Source of the DNA: Lactarius indigo
Lineage: Eukaryota > Basidiomycota > Agaricomycetes > Russulales > Russulaceae
DNA length: 64,000 nt
Direction: 5' to 3'
NCBI GenBank assembly: GCA_025766275.1
Contig: JAFKAC010000001.1
Location: forward strand, 2,170,001 to 2,234,000
Each line of letters begins with the position of its first letter. Position 1 is the first letter of the stretch. Made by a program: the position numbers and the translations under genes. Of this stretch, positions 47,764-57,491 are shown in pieces. The notes beneath the pieces are model-generated. The model saw nothing but the letters and a program-made list of their open reading frames with translations. It was not told the origin of the DNA and ran no database searches.

Positions 47764-48536
47764 TCAGGCCTGTAGTCGAAGCCACGACTTTTCATGCTCT
47801 AAAAACTGATGTACGATTTGAGGCAAACGGGTACCTGTACCCGCCTGTGAAACAGTATCATGGGTCAAATGTAAGTGGTGTTGAGACCTAATGCGAGGCC
47901 ATACTTTGGCGAGATCATCCAAGAAGAGGACGAGCTTCTCCGCTTCCGAACGAGCGGTGCGACCCCTCTCGAGATTCACTGTCGCCAGAAATCGCCTCTG
48001 TGAGTTCATCGCTACATGTCCTGGAGAGGATGATGGACAGAAGAACTGAGGGAGAAGGTACGGATCAACGAACCTGGCCTCTCTGCCGGACAGAGGCCAG
48101 AGTCTCTTGTAAATTAGATCGCATATATAACCATGATTACACCTGTCCTGCAATTTGAAGAGAATCGTAAATTTGCTCTAGGGGTAGGGCCTGGTCCTCA
48201 GCGGGGTGTGGGTGCAATGGTTGAGTCGTGGATGTAGACTGGAGGGGAGATGATGACTTTGAGAAAGGTCGCAAAAAAATTTCGCTCACTTGAGACACGA
48301 CAGCGGGCACTTTCGAGTCCCCACGAATTATACCATCGCCTAAAGTCGATTGAGGTGCCTTAACAGAAGTGGGTGGAGGGCGACGCTTGGCGTGGGGTTG
48401 GGCCCGCTTAGATGGTGCAGAGCTCGCTGCTCTTCGGGCAGTCGAAGCGGTGGGTTGAAGGTATGAAGGGGTTTTCGCTGAACGGGTGGGTTAAGGGACG
48501 ATGTACGGGATGTGAAATGTTTGACCTACAGGCCAT
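47764..48536 (-). CDS. unrecognised protein with 7-base first coding exon
   Basis: I read ATGGCCT (48536-48530), an intron starting GTAGGT, and an exon giving MASKTPSYLQPTASTARRAA, then SSAPSKRAQPHAKRRPPPTS and IIRGDSKVPAVVSQVSEIFL. A further intron leads to ARFVDPYLLPQ, MNSQRRFLATVNLERGRTAR, SEAEKLVLFLDDLAKVWPRI and VHQFLEHEKSWLRLQA, with a stop at 47764. The N-terminus is basic and disordered, and the rest is helical. Beyond the stop the same frame continues with coding character (NAVRRSTVAATDAFTLKMYK), then an intron and a stop at 47635. The true end may therefore lie there, with local base errors. I do not recognise the family. It is divergent from the acyltransferase gene. Confidence 0.5.
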
Positions 48537-48630
48537 GTTGTTTGTGCGGGAACCGGAGTTGTGTTGGGGCCCGGACTCAGACAGGGCTGGCAACGAGGTC
48601 GGCGGGCGCTATAACATAACATGACCTGAC
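48537..48630. promoter_or_regulatory. 94-base divergent promoter, unknown gene / acyltransferase
   Basis: The gap between the two opposed start codons is 94 bases, so the core promoters probably overlap. No motif was assigned. Confidence 0.4.
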
Positions 48631-49873
48631 ATGGCCACTGGTAGCTCGGTCCCCAAAGCGGCTCTCCTCCGTGTTGCAACCAAGCCCTACTATATGTCCC
48701 TCCTTACGCTCATCCTGAAGCCTCTGGCCTATCTCGGCCTCCCCGCCTACCTCCTCCATCGTTTTTCGCAGACATCGCCTCTCATCAGATACCACCTCCA
48801 CAACATTCTCTACGTATGCAGCCTCAGCTTTTGCTCAACTCTCGGCTTTTGCGTGGCCCTTCCTCTTTCCCTCGTGGGGAGGCGATATGATGTCAACTAC
48901 GTCGTCGCTCGTACTTTCTACGCCATCTTCAGTCGCTTGACTGGGGTGGAGATCATAGTGGAAGGCGGAGAGTATCTCAAAACTCGTCCGTGTGTGTATG
49001 TGGGGAACCACCAAAGTATGCTCGATGTTCATTGCCTCGGGAGGTGTGTTACGAGTCCTGTTTTTGCCTTCTTGGTCTGATCTTGGGGTCAGCCTCTTCC
49101 CAGTGAAAACTCGAATAATGGCTAAAAAGTCACTCAAGTACACGCCATTCTTTGGCCAATTCATGCAAGCTGCAGGCGCTGTGTTTATAGATCGAGGCAA
49201 TAATGCCGTCGCAGTGCGCTCACTGAAAGAGGCTGCCGAGGATATCAAGAAACGTCAAACTTCGATTTGGGTTTTCGCTGAGGGAACACGTACCTCACGC
49301 CCATACCACGACGTTCGACCCCTTAAGAAGGGTGCCTTTCACCTTGCCGTTCAAGCTGGCCTCCCGATTGTCCCCGTAGTAGCAGAGAACTACTGGAACA
49401 TCTACCATAAAGGTGTCTTCAACCCTGGCACCTTTAAAGTGAGAGGTGCTATGACGTCCTTTCTCTCGTGAATCCCAGTTTTGTTGACATTTGGGCGATC
49501 AGTACTTCCACCAGTTTCGACAGAAGGTTTGACGGGTGCGGATGTCGGCGATCTCGCAATTCGCATTCGCCAGCAGATGCTCGAAACATTGCGCGAAATT
49601 TCTGACCCGAATGCACCTCCGGCCCCAGACACACCCTCTGAAAGCTTCACTTTCTCACAGACCACGAAGGAAGTTACAGTTGATGCACCCCCAACCCCAA
49701 AGGAATCCACACCAGTTCCTTCTACTGCTGACGTGACAGCACCGCAGCCGCGGGACGTTGCCGAGGAGAGACCTGTAACGCCACACTCCGAAGTGACTTC
49801 CGAAGGGAGCAGTATCCGACGAAGCGAGACCGAGGAAGAGGAAGGCATGGTTATGGTTGGACGACCCCGGTAA
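48631..49873 (+). CDS. SLC1: 1-acyl-sn-glycerol-3-phosphate acyltransferase
   Basis: This ER enzyme adds a second acyl chain to lysophosphatidic acid, giving phosphatidic acid for membrane and storage lipid synthesis. Hydrophobic segments near the start (YYMSLLTLILKPLAYLGLPA, LHNILYVCSLSFCSTLGFCV) fit membrane anchoring. The acyltransferase motifs are YVGNHQSMLDVHCLG (motif I, NHxxxxD), then KTRIMAKKSLKYTPFFGQFM, AAGAVFIDRGNNAVAVRSLK, WVFAEGTRTSRPYHDVRPLK (motif III, EGTR) and LPIVPVVAENYW (motif IV). The intron after CLG uses the first of two possible AG acceptors, giving LFPVKTRIMAKK. After ADVGDLAIRIRQQMLETLRE, a Pro/Thr/Ser/Glu-rich tail of about 90 residues extends beyond the usual family end. 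Confidence 0.93.
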
Positions 49874-51471
49874 AAATATGTTAGCACAAGGTCGAGCGGA
49901 GTAATGGGGGGGGCATCATCATATATCGAGTTCATCACCAGTCCTCATGTTCTTGGTTTCCATAAATGTGACTTAAAATTCACTTTTCTTAGAGTTTTGG
50001 GGACTGTCCATAACCTTACTTTGCTTGGGGATGCGTAGATTTGATGAGGATTGTCCGCTTTCTTCGATCAGCGCAAGACGTATACAATGTTTAGAAGTAC
50101 TGCTTAAATTGTCCCGTCACCAAGTCACCCTTTCCGGAGTAAGGGAAGGTCCTGCCCTGCTGTCACTGATATCGCACGGCAGCGAGGTGAGCGGTCAACG
50201 CAACAGGCTTCTCACACTCATACACTTCCAGCGTACGGTATCTATTCAGACGAGATTGCAAAACCATCCACATACCACTAGTACACAACCCACCCCATAA
50301 ATACCTTTGTTAACCCATTATGCTAACAAGAGTAATGAGACGACGAATTCAAAAACCGGCACCTTGGTCGTGCCACGAAGGCTTTAAGCTTGCCCACGCA
50401 CACCGAGCTGTGGGAGCACCACGCACAAATTGTGGGGCCGGCGAGTGTCTTTCGAATTTGACCTGACCAGGAGGTATCACCTAAAAACTCTAATCCGTTA
50501 AGGAAGGGGAAGGTGCGTCGTCGCGCTCTCACCGGAACATGACAAGCTCGAGACCTTGAGACTCGATGGGTTCGATACGCCGTAGACCTAGACACAGGAA
50601 CCGCTTGGGGCACATGTACAGTATTCAGTGAAAGGATCATCACGAGATGGTGTCATGCACATCTGTTAATTCCATGAGCTGGGGCGTGATCGTCAATTTT
50701 GGGTCAAGCGGGGGACGTAATGTACGGTACTGCCAAATTATAGAGGTGCCAGAGCGGATCTATTCCCGGTTCAACGTTGCGCGTGCCAATGCATTTTCCG
50801 CATCTGCGTGTGGATCTGGTCTATAAATTGAAGCACATCATATCGGATATGCGCCGCAGGGACTGTTCTTGTAGCTGCAATGGAGTAACTGCAGGGGCGC
50901 GTGCCCGTGAAAAGACGTCCATTTTACAGACGTCGTCGTGTGACTATCATGACGAATAGAATGTTACCAGGCACGGGGGTGACTTTACGCGTTATAGTTA
51001 CAGTGACTGTATTGTGCTGACGAGGGTTGACGTGCGCATCCGGCATCTTAGAATGCTGGCAACAGAGATAAGGGCATTCCGTGGGGTCGGCGATATGGAA
51101 TGTGCGTCGGAGAGGGACCAGCGGGTCACCTTCATGTGTGTGATTTCATTGGTGGGTTGACGGTTCGCCAAGTCGACCACGTTTGACGAGACGATCCACG
51201 TTTGTGATACGTAAAGACGCGCCGGCTACGCTTGCTCAGTTGCCAAATCCTCCTGGGGAATAGGGGGACACTCGGCCAATATAATCCCCACCTTTATAGC
51301 GTCATCTCCCCATCTCACCGTACTTCAGTCCCCTGAGTTCACCCCCACACCCCCCACTCTATACCCCTTATATCCCTACCTCTTTTTGTCATAACATGAC
51401 TTCAACTATTAGGAGTCGCGCATTGCCCGGTAGATATAACTTTATGACCTGTGTCATACCATGAGCTGACC
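49874..51471. other. 1.6-kb stretch without a supportable gene
   Basis: Only short open frames of up to about 100 codons occur, on both strands. None has a motif, splice continuity or protein-like composition. Around 51290-51400 the + strand is C/T-rich, as expected upstream of a start. The stretch probably holds the acyltransferase 3' UTR and the GDPD promoter. Confidence 0.4.
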
Positions 51472-52802
51472 ATGTTTCTTAAAGAATGTTGGGGTCACCG
51501 CGGTGTAGGCCACACACCTTACTCATCTCCTTGTTCTTCTAACATGTTCTCGCACAGGCTTCTGCAGCATATCCTGAAAATACGCTGGCCAGTTTTGAAG
51601 CTGCGATCCGCGATGGCGCCGAAGGGATTGAGAGCGGTATTTAGTGCCGTAGTTATACAGTCCTGTGTCCCGTAACCGCTTCGGCAGACGTTCACGTCTC
51701 TCGTGACGGGGTTCTTCTTATGTTCCATGATCCCAGTGAGTCCTGACTACCCAACATTTCTGACTTCCTTGATCCGAAATCTGTTATTTGCAGGTCTAGA
51801 GCGGACAACAGATTCGAAAGGTACATCCCAATTGCTCTGGAACAAAAAGAGAGGGTTTCTTGACACTCAATTTTTTCCATTAATAGGACAGATCGAGAAA
51901 GAGACTGGTATGGACCAGGCGGTATGGAGCATGTGCGGACAGTCAAGCAACCCAAACAAGCCATCCCAACGTTTGCGGAGACGGTCGCTCTGTTGATGAA
52001 GGTTAGTACAGCGTAAGAATCACCCCCAAGTTGTCAGGTACTAACGCGCTTTACGAGTAGCCCGAGAATCAGCACGTCAAGTTCAACATTGACGTAAAAG
52101 TGTACAACGAGCCAAAAAGAGTTTTCACGCTGATAGATAAGACGATTACATCGTACCCCGATTGGAAGGACAAGCTGGCACCGCGTATCATCCTCGGACT
52201 TTGGCACCCACGCTTCCTGAGCGCCGCCAAGGCTTACCTCCCGTACTGCCGGCGGTCGCACATCGGTACTGGTCCAGATATCGCCCGGAAGTATTTCTGG
52301 GATGACTGTGACGCGTTCTCGATGTGGTTCCCGGGTCTGGTCACCGCGGACGGTGAAAAGTGGGTGCTGATAACGATTGCCAGGGCAGGTTTTGTTGACA
52401 ATGTATTTGCCAGATTCCGGCGCGAGTGCAAACAGGCTGGGAAAAAACTTATGGTATGGACCGTAAATGACCCTTACCAGATGATGGAGGTAAGCTTGTT
52501 TTGTACGTATGAGGCGAGGACTGAAGAACGTGGGTGATATCAGGCCGTGCGATGGGGCGTTGATGCGATTTTGACCGACGTGACGAAAACGTGGCTTGAG
52601 CTGCGAGCAGCGCTTGATGGTACGCACGGTTCTTGATTTTATCTGCTGAGGCGTGGGACATGGACTGATTCGGGTCTGTTCTTTATCATACTTAGGTGAC
52701 TACGATAAAGTTGGCGCCCGTTACACGCGGTCTTTCCTGTGGACCGGCCCGTTGTATTACACCTGCCGTGCAATACGGTCTCGTCTTGTTGGGCAAGCGT
52801 AA
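51472..52802 (+). CDS. glycerophosphodiester phosphodiesterase (GDPD)
   Basis: GDPD enzymes hydrolyse glycerophosphodiesters to glycerol-3-phosphate and an alcohol, recycling phospholipid head groups and phosphate. MFLKECWGHRG at 51472 is spliced to ASAAYPENTLASFEAAIRDG and AEGIES-type sequence. The HRGASAxxPENT block with the catalytic His is the family signature. Next come VHVSRDGVLLMFHDP (second catalytic His), LERTTDSKG, TFAETVALLMK and NVKFNID-like KFNIDVKVYNEPKRVFTLID. Then PRIILGLWHPRFLSAAKAYL is followed by an intron (donor GTGGGT) joining DGEK to FRRECKQAGKKLMVWTVNDP. It ends AVRWGVDAILTDVTKTWLEL and GPLYYTCRAIRSRLVGQA. There is no signal peptide, so it is likely cytosolic. Confidence 0.92.
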
Positions 52803-53049
52803 GGCTGGAGAAAATTGCTGGGTCGTTTGATTACGTCGATAATGAGCTCAATACCCGGGCAGCGGTGGTTCGCGTGCGTGTTTGAGGATAGACAGATGGA
52901 GTCAAGTGTACATTACTGCTAGACAGATACCTGTGATATGATTAAACCTCTTCTGACCTCTTACACGTGTGACTTTCCTCCTTCAATGCTGCTGCAACGG
53001 CGGAGGCAGTGACGACACCCAACTACCTAACTTGACACTAACTCTCACC

Positions 53050-55012
53050 ATGGATGCGAAGCCTTCACTCCCTTATCCACCCCCTACACCACTTTCTCGC
53101 GCTCGTTCCCATAGAAAGCGCCTTTCCGTCACACGACTGTCTTCTGAGTCGACACCCGCTCTCCCAGTTTATTTGCGGTCAGAAGACCTACCTGACGACC
53201 GTCCTCCAGACTACCCGGAGAGCGCTCACGAAGCGGACGACGACACTGATACATCCTACGCCAGGATACTCTCCTTCCACTCTCTTCGCCGCGTCCTCGA
53301 AGAGGTTTCTCGCACAGGAGACGCCATTCCGCCTCACCAGTCGTCACCTCACCCTCTGGGGACCCCTACCTGGACTCCTTGCTTGCCCGCAGCGTGCACG
53401 CGCTTGAAATGTCCAATGCGCTCCTCCAGTCTTCCATCAGCACGCACACCTCGCTTTCTGCAGTCCTCGCCGTCGACTCCCCTGTCACTGACAGTTCCCT
53501 CGAGGCAAGGGCCCGCGATCTCACGTCGCGCATTCGTGTTAATTCAAAGGTTCACGCTAATTGGATGGACGACCTCGCGGCCATCTCAGAGCACATCACG
53601 ACCGATTCTCAGCCAGATGCTCTCGGTCTGAGTCTCGCCCATGAGGACCCCATAAGCAGGAGTCTCCCAACCGACCCTTCACCCCTGCGGCTGCGCGCAC
53701 CTCACCACCGGAATCACTCTTCCTCTGATTTGCACCAGATTAAAGCGGACGCGGTCGATTCGGTCGAGCCCCATTTGCGTCTTTCAAACTGGTGTCGTAG
53801 TCGTCTCATCTCACCGGCTCCGCGGGCCTTGACACAGTACGTCGAGTCTAACGCCGATCCAGACGCGATTTATCTCCCATCTACTCTTGGCCTACGTTCC
53901 GCATCCTCTACTCACTTTCCATCAGGAGTATCCTCCCCACCCCCACCCTTGGCACCAGCAGGACACGAGCCCTCAACCAGCAGCGTATTCACTTCTTTCT
54001 TCATTCCTAGCCCGGCGCTCGTCGACAAGCTCAGCTGGCTCACATGTTTCTTCTCGCTCTTATCCGGAGCGCTTAGTAAAAGCCACCACAGAAACTGCAA
54101 CGAATTCCTCTCGTACATCTAGTACTGTCATTCCGTCCCGCACTCTCACTCCCCATTCCAGTCCCTCCCGCTCTCGTGTAGGCAAGCGCTCGTTGTCTCT
54201 ACCACCAGTGCCACCTCCCCTTGTACTTACAAACCGTCCACTAACTCCGCCGGCCGAGGACCCCTCCCTTTCATCACTCTCTTCCGCATCTTCTTCCAAT
54301 ACATCCTCTGACCCCCACCCCAATCCTGTTCTCAGTCTTCAAGCACTACGCAAAATCCTGGACGATCAATCCACGCCCCTCCACATCATCGCATGCACCG
54401 CCAGAAGGGCGTGCACCACGCCGCCCATCTTTCCTCCCACGAACACCGCTCCCTGCCCCGACGCTCGGGACGTCCACCGCGACCGCAAGCGTCTCACGTC
54501 TTTTCACCAAGCCCGTGCACATGCACTCTGGGTCGTCGAGTCGAGAACCGCGCCAGTCTGCGCTCAAGGGTGGGCTGCGCACACCGCAGAGTCCCGCGTC
54601 CTCTAATGGCGGACTGCTCACGCCTGGCCAAAACACGGTCCCCGGTGGGAGCTCTGGATCGAGTGCCCGCTCGACCCCAAAGCGTATCTCGTTTGCCGAG
54701 CTACCAGAGCCTTATGGGAGCGAGCGCGGAGGGGGTTCTGGGCGCGGTTTCGAGAAGAGGCGTTCGAAAAAGGCGAAAAAGCGGGGTGGGAAGGGGAAAG
54801 GTAAATCCAAGGGCTCCGACGCGGACGCCGGCAGCGATGGGAGCGATGGTGAGGACGACGATAAAGGGTGGTGGGCAAAACTGCTCCTGGGCACCGGCAG
54901 CGCGCGGAGCCTGTCTCTGGGTCGGCGGGAAGAGCGAGTCGAATCGCGCATAGCTAGAGGACTCGGAAGCCGCGGAGGCTTTGGTGGTGGGATAGAGGAT
55001 TGGGCGGTTTAG
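53050..55012 (+). CDS. intron-poor Ser/Pro-rich orphan with broken reading frame
   Basis: The start is MDAKPSLPYPPPTPLSRARS at 53050. The protein is rich in Ser, Pro and Arg with islands of order: YARILSFHSLRRVLEEVSRT, GDPYLDSLLARSVHALEMSN, VNSKVHANWMDDLAAISEHI, LSLQALRKILDDQ and STPKRISFAELPE. The end reads KGWWAKLLLGTGSARSLSLG and EERVESRIARGLGSRGGFGG. These islands lie in three frames, switching near 53332, 54000 and 54370 without splice sites. The switches look like single-base indels. The Lys/Gly-rich block and acidic run before the end suggest a nuclear or scaffold role, but no family is recognised. Similar C-terminal wording occurs, from memory, in other Agaricomycete hypothetical proteins. 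Confidence 0.6.
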
Positions 55013-55511
55013 CCCTGGATATCATTTACGTGTTCTCCGCTGGTGAGTAGCATCTTATCTATCTTACCGTTATTAACGGCTTTCGCTTAACCCAACAACA
55101 CCCGTCTTTGGGAACGCAGCTCGCACTTACGTCCCCCTGTCATGATTACGAACTGGATTTCTCATCCTTTCCTCCCGCCGCGCCTAAAGGCGGTCCAGAC
55201 CACTTTCTGTTGATATCTCTGTATGTGATACCAGGATAACATATCGGTGTATTATCTCGCGGTTGGCGTATGGATGGGGATGTATTTATAAGGAACCTGA
55301 ACAAAGCTATCCTAGTCTTTCGCTGCATTTTTAAAACATTCCCACACCTACATATACATGAGCTTTGGAAGGTGCTGATAGAGAAAACGAGTGTACATTA
55401 GTGCATGAAGGAGCGGCAACTACGAGAGCAAGTAAAACAGAGCGAGGAGCGAGCGTGTGCGATATCAAAAACGTATGGAATCACCAGAGAAAAAATAATT
55501 AGAAGCACCGC
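55013..55511. other. convergent intergenic region
   Basis: About 500 bases lie between two convergent genes. The sequence is AT-rich on the right (near 55300-55380). It probably contains both 3' UTRs. No further feature is seen. Confidence 0.4.
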
Positions 55512-56154
55512 CTACATAAGTGAGAGCGCATACCAAACCACCAAACCACCTACAGCTCCGGCCATGAATTGTGCAGGGAGCATCGCCGGCCGCCCTCTGC
55601 CGCGCATGGAGCTCTCGATCGTCGCCTTGCAGACCTCGTCCTCGATCTGGTTGACATCCGCGCCCCAATTGAGGTTCCCGAACCGAAAGACGAATTTATC
55701 CGGCGTGCGTGCGCGGGTCTGAAAGCGGACGCCGAATTCATGCAAGTCGACGCCGCGAGGGCCGACGAGGAGCCAATGCTCATTGTCGATAAGCATCTTC
55801 TGCAGGTGCAGGTCCGCGGAGAGCACGCCGAGCGCGGCGGCGGGGATGTCGGCCGTGGGCGTCTTGAGGAACATGACGAGCGGGTGCGTCGACGACGTCA
55901 GCACGCGGTGCACGTACTCCCACGGCTCGCGCGTTCGCCCAGTCCTCGCGCTCGTCTACCTCCGCCTCCTGTCATGTGGTCGGCCTAGGCTCGGCGGGAT
56001 CGACCCCGAGTCCGACGAGCGATAGTCCGTGATTCTGGTGCCTGGAAGGGTGCCGGGCATTATTGGCCGGGGCGAGCTGTCTGGCTGTTATAGTAGCACC
56101 AGTTTGCTGATTTGGGGGTACTGAGGTGTCTTGCGGGGCTGCGGGGGCGGACAT
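55512..56154 (-). CDS. C-tail-anchored protein of unknown function
   Basis: The well-read part is YVHRVLTSSTHPLVMFLKTP, TADIPAAALGVLSADLHLQK, MLIDNEHWLLVGPRGVDLHE, FGVRFQTRARTPDKFVFRFG and NLNWGADVNQIEDEVCKATI. A C-terminal span (LPAQFMAGAVGGLVVWYALS) ends the protein, so a tail-anchored membrane protein is likely. The N-terminus is unsure. One model starts MSAPAAPQDTSVPP at 56154, with a 48-base intron before EAEVDEREDWAN. That model overlaps the end of the upstream gene by 67 bases. The other starts at MPGTLPGTRITDYRS near 56070 but meets a stop. One extra base near 55935 seems to separate EDWAN from REPWEYVHRV. I do not recognise the family. Confidence 0.55.
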
Positions 56155-57290
56155 CGTGGGCTCCTCGGAAGTGCTTGGGATCGATCGGCGGACATGATGC
56201 GGGCGTAGGGGGAGTTGCGAACAGGCTCGTCTCGTGTACAGGCGGCATAGTGCTGCGCCAGTGCTTCGAGTTGAAGAAACTCGACGTCTTCGTTGGCAAT
56301 GAATGGCGGATATGTATCCCCGCCAGCGCAGGTCTGCGAGGGTAGCACCGATTTCGATGAGCCTTGAATGAAGTCAGGTTGCGGTTGGCTGGGCAGCGGA
56401 TTGGTGTCGGGAATATAGGACGGGGTCCAGTCCTGCGCGGTGAAGTACCCTTCGGAACTGGAACCTGAAGAGGTGCTCTCATTACCATCGCTCCAAGCCA
56501 ACGGCGTGGCATCCTCCGCACAATATTCTGTTCGCTCGAACTGTCCCACTCGAACGCGCATTCCCCCTACTTCGGGGAAGGTAACGCTCGGTTCCCACAC
56601 ATATTGAAAAGGACCTCTGGGGGGGTTCGTCACGGGCTCTCGGAGTGTCATTGGCTCTATCTGCTGTCCGGGATCGAGTTCCGTAAAAGGCTGAAACCCT
56701 TCGATCATCTCCATATCTTCGACGGGGACCATGTGTTCGAGGACGTGTGACTGCAGGCTTGCACGGCGGAACCTTTCGGGAGAACGGTTTTGCTCTGGGA
56801 ATACGCCTTCATTCTCGTTTGAGCGACGAGATGACCGTCGATTGTGTTGCGAGGACGCACGACGATAAGACTGTCGCAATGCGTCTCCAGGTGTCCTGAG
56901 AGAAGAACGTCGCACTTGGGATTGAGTGTACGGTTCTGCACCTTCACGAACGCGGCGCCGATTCTCTAGGTGGGAAGATCGTCTCAGGGGCATTGGCACG
57001 TCCACAGGATGAATCGAGCGTCGCTGAGTCGAGCTGTATCGTTGTGGCAGCTGTTTGTCTGGAGCCAGCAAAAGAGGATCTGGAGATTCACTCCGTACGC
57101 GTTCGATCAATGTATCGTGCACGTTTGGACACGTAACGCAGTTGGAGTTGAAGTGGAGACCTGCGGGTTCTTGATGAGCACCATCGGTTGGATAGGGCAT
57201 TGGTGTGTCCACTGGACATCCGTAGAGTCCATCTTCGCGGAAGTGAACGTGATGGGGTAACCCGCAGTCGCTACAGTCGTCGCCGGTCAT
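56088..57290 (-). CDS. intronless 400-residue orphan with clustered RRxS sites
   Basis: A single uninterrupted frame encodes 400 residues. The start MTGDDCSDCGLPHHVHFRED and LYGCPVDTP contain a Cys-x2-Cys plus His/Cys pattern that might bind zinc. A basic region follows with repeated Arg-Arg-x-Ser sites: LRRSSHLENRRR, VRRSSLRTPG, YRRASSQHNRRSSRRS and FRRASLQSHV. These are typical of basophilic kinases such as PKA. The second half is acidic and aromatic (GPFQYVWEPSVTFPEVGGMR, GYFTAQDWTPSYIPDTNPLP). No known family is recognised. Its frame is supported by length and consistent composition, and lack of introns sets it apart from its neighbours. Its last 67 bases overlap the possible start of the next gene on the same strand. 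Confidence 0.6.
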   Translation of the reverse strand: MTGDDCSDCGLPHHVHFREDGLYGCPVDTPMPYPTDGAHQEPAGLHFNSNCVTCPNVHDTLIERVRSESPDPLLLAPDKQLPQRYSSTQRRSIHPVDVPMPLRRSSHLENRRRVREGAEPYTQSQVRRSSLRTPGDALRQSYRRASSQHNRRSSRRSNENEGVFPEQNRSPERFRRASLQSHVLEHMVPVEDMEMIEGFQPFTELDPGQQIEPMTLREPVTNPPRGPFQYVWEPSVTFPEVGGMRVRVGQFERTEYCAEDATPLAWSDGNESTSSGSSSEGYFTAQDWTPSYIPDTNPLPSQPQPDFIQGSSKSVLPSQTCAGGDTYPPFIANEDVEFLQLEALAQHYAACTRDEPVRNSPYARIMSADRSQALPRSPRCPPPQPRKTPQYPQISKLVLL

Positions 57291-57491
57291 GGATACGGGA
57301 CGAGGAAGAAAAGTATGCTACTGGTGTCCAGCACCAGAGAGGGGAGAAAGAGAGCAAAGGAGCCAGTCATGGAACGTAGTCATTGGATCATTGTATTAAG
57401 AACCAGGTGGATAAACAAGGGTAGATTTCCTTATGGGGAATGATTATAGGTATCGAGTCAAATACAACATTACTTACACCGTAAACAGCAC

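Noticed and set aside
54060..54951. Several minus-strand frames over the Ser/Pro-rich orphan
   Set aside because: They are complements of a GC-rich, Ser/Pro-coding + strand. The + strand islands are more protein-like.
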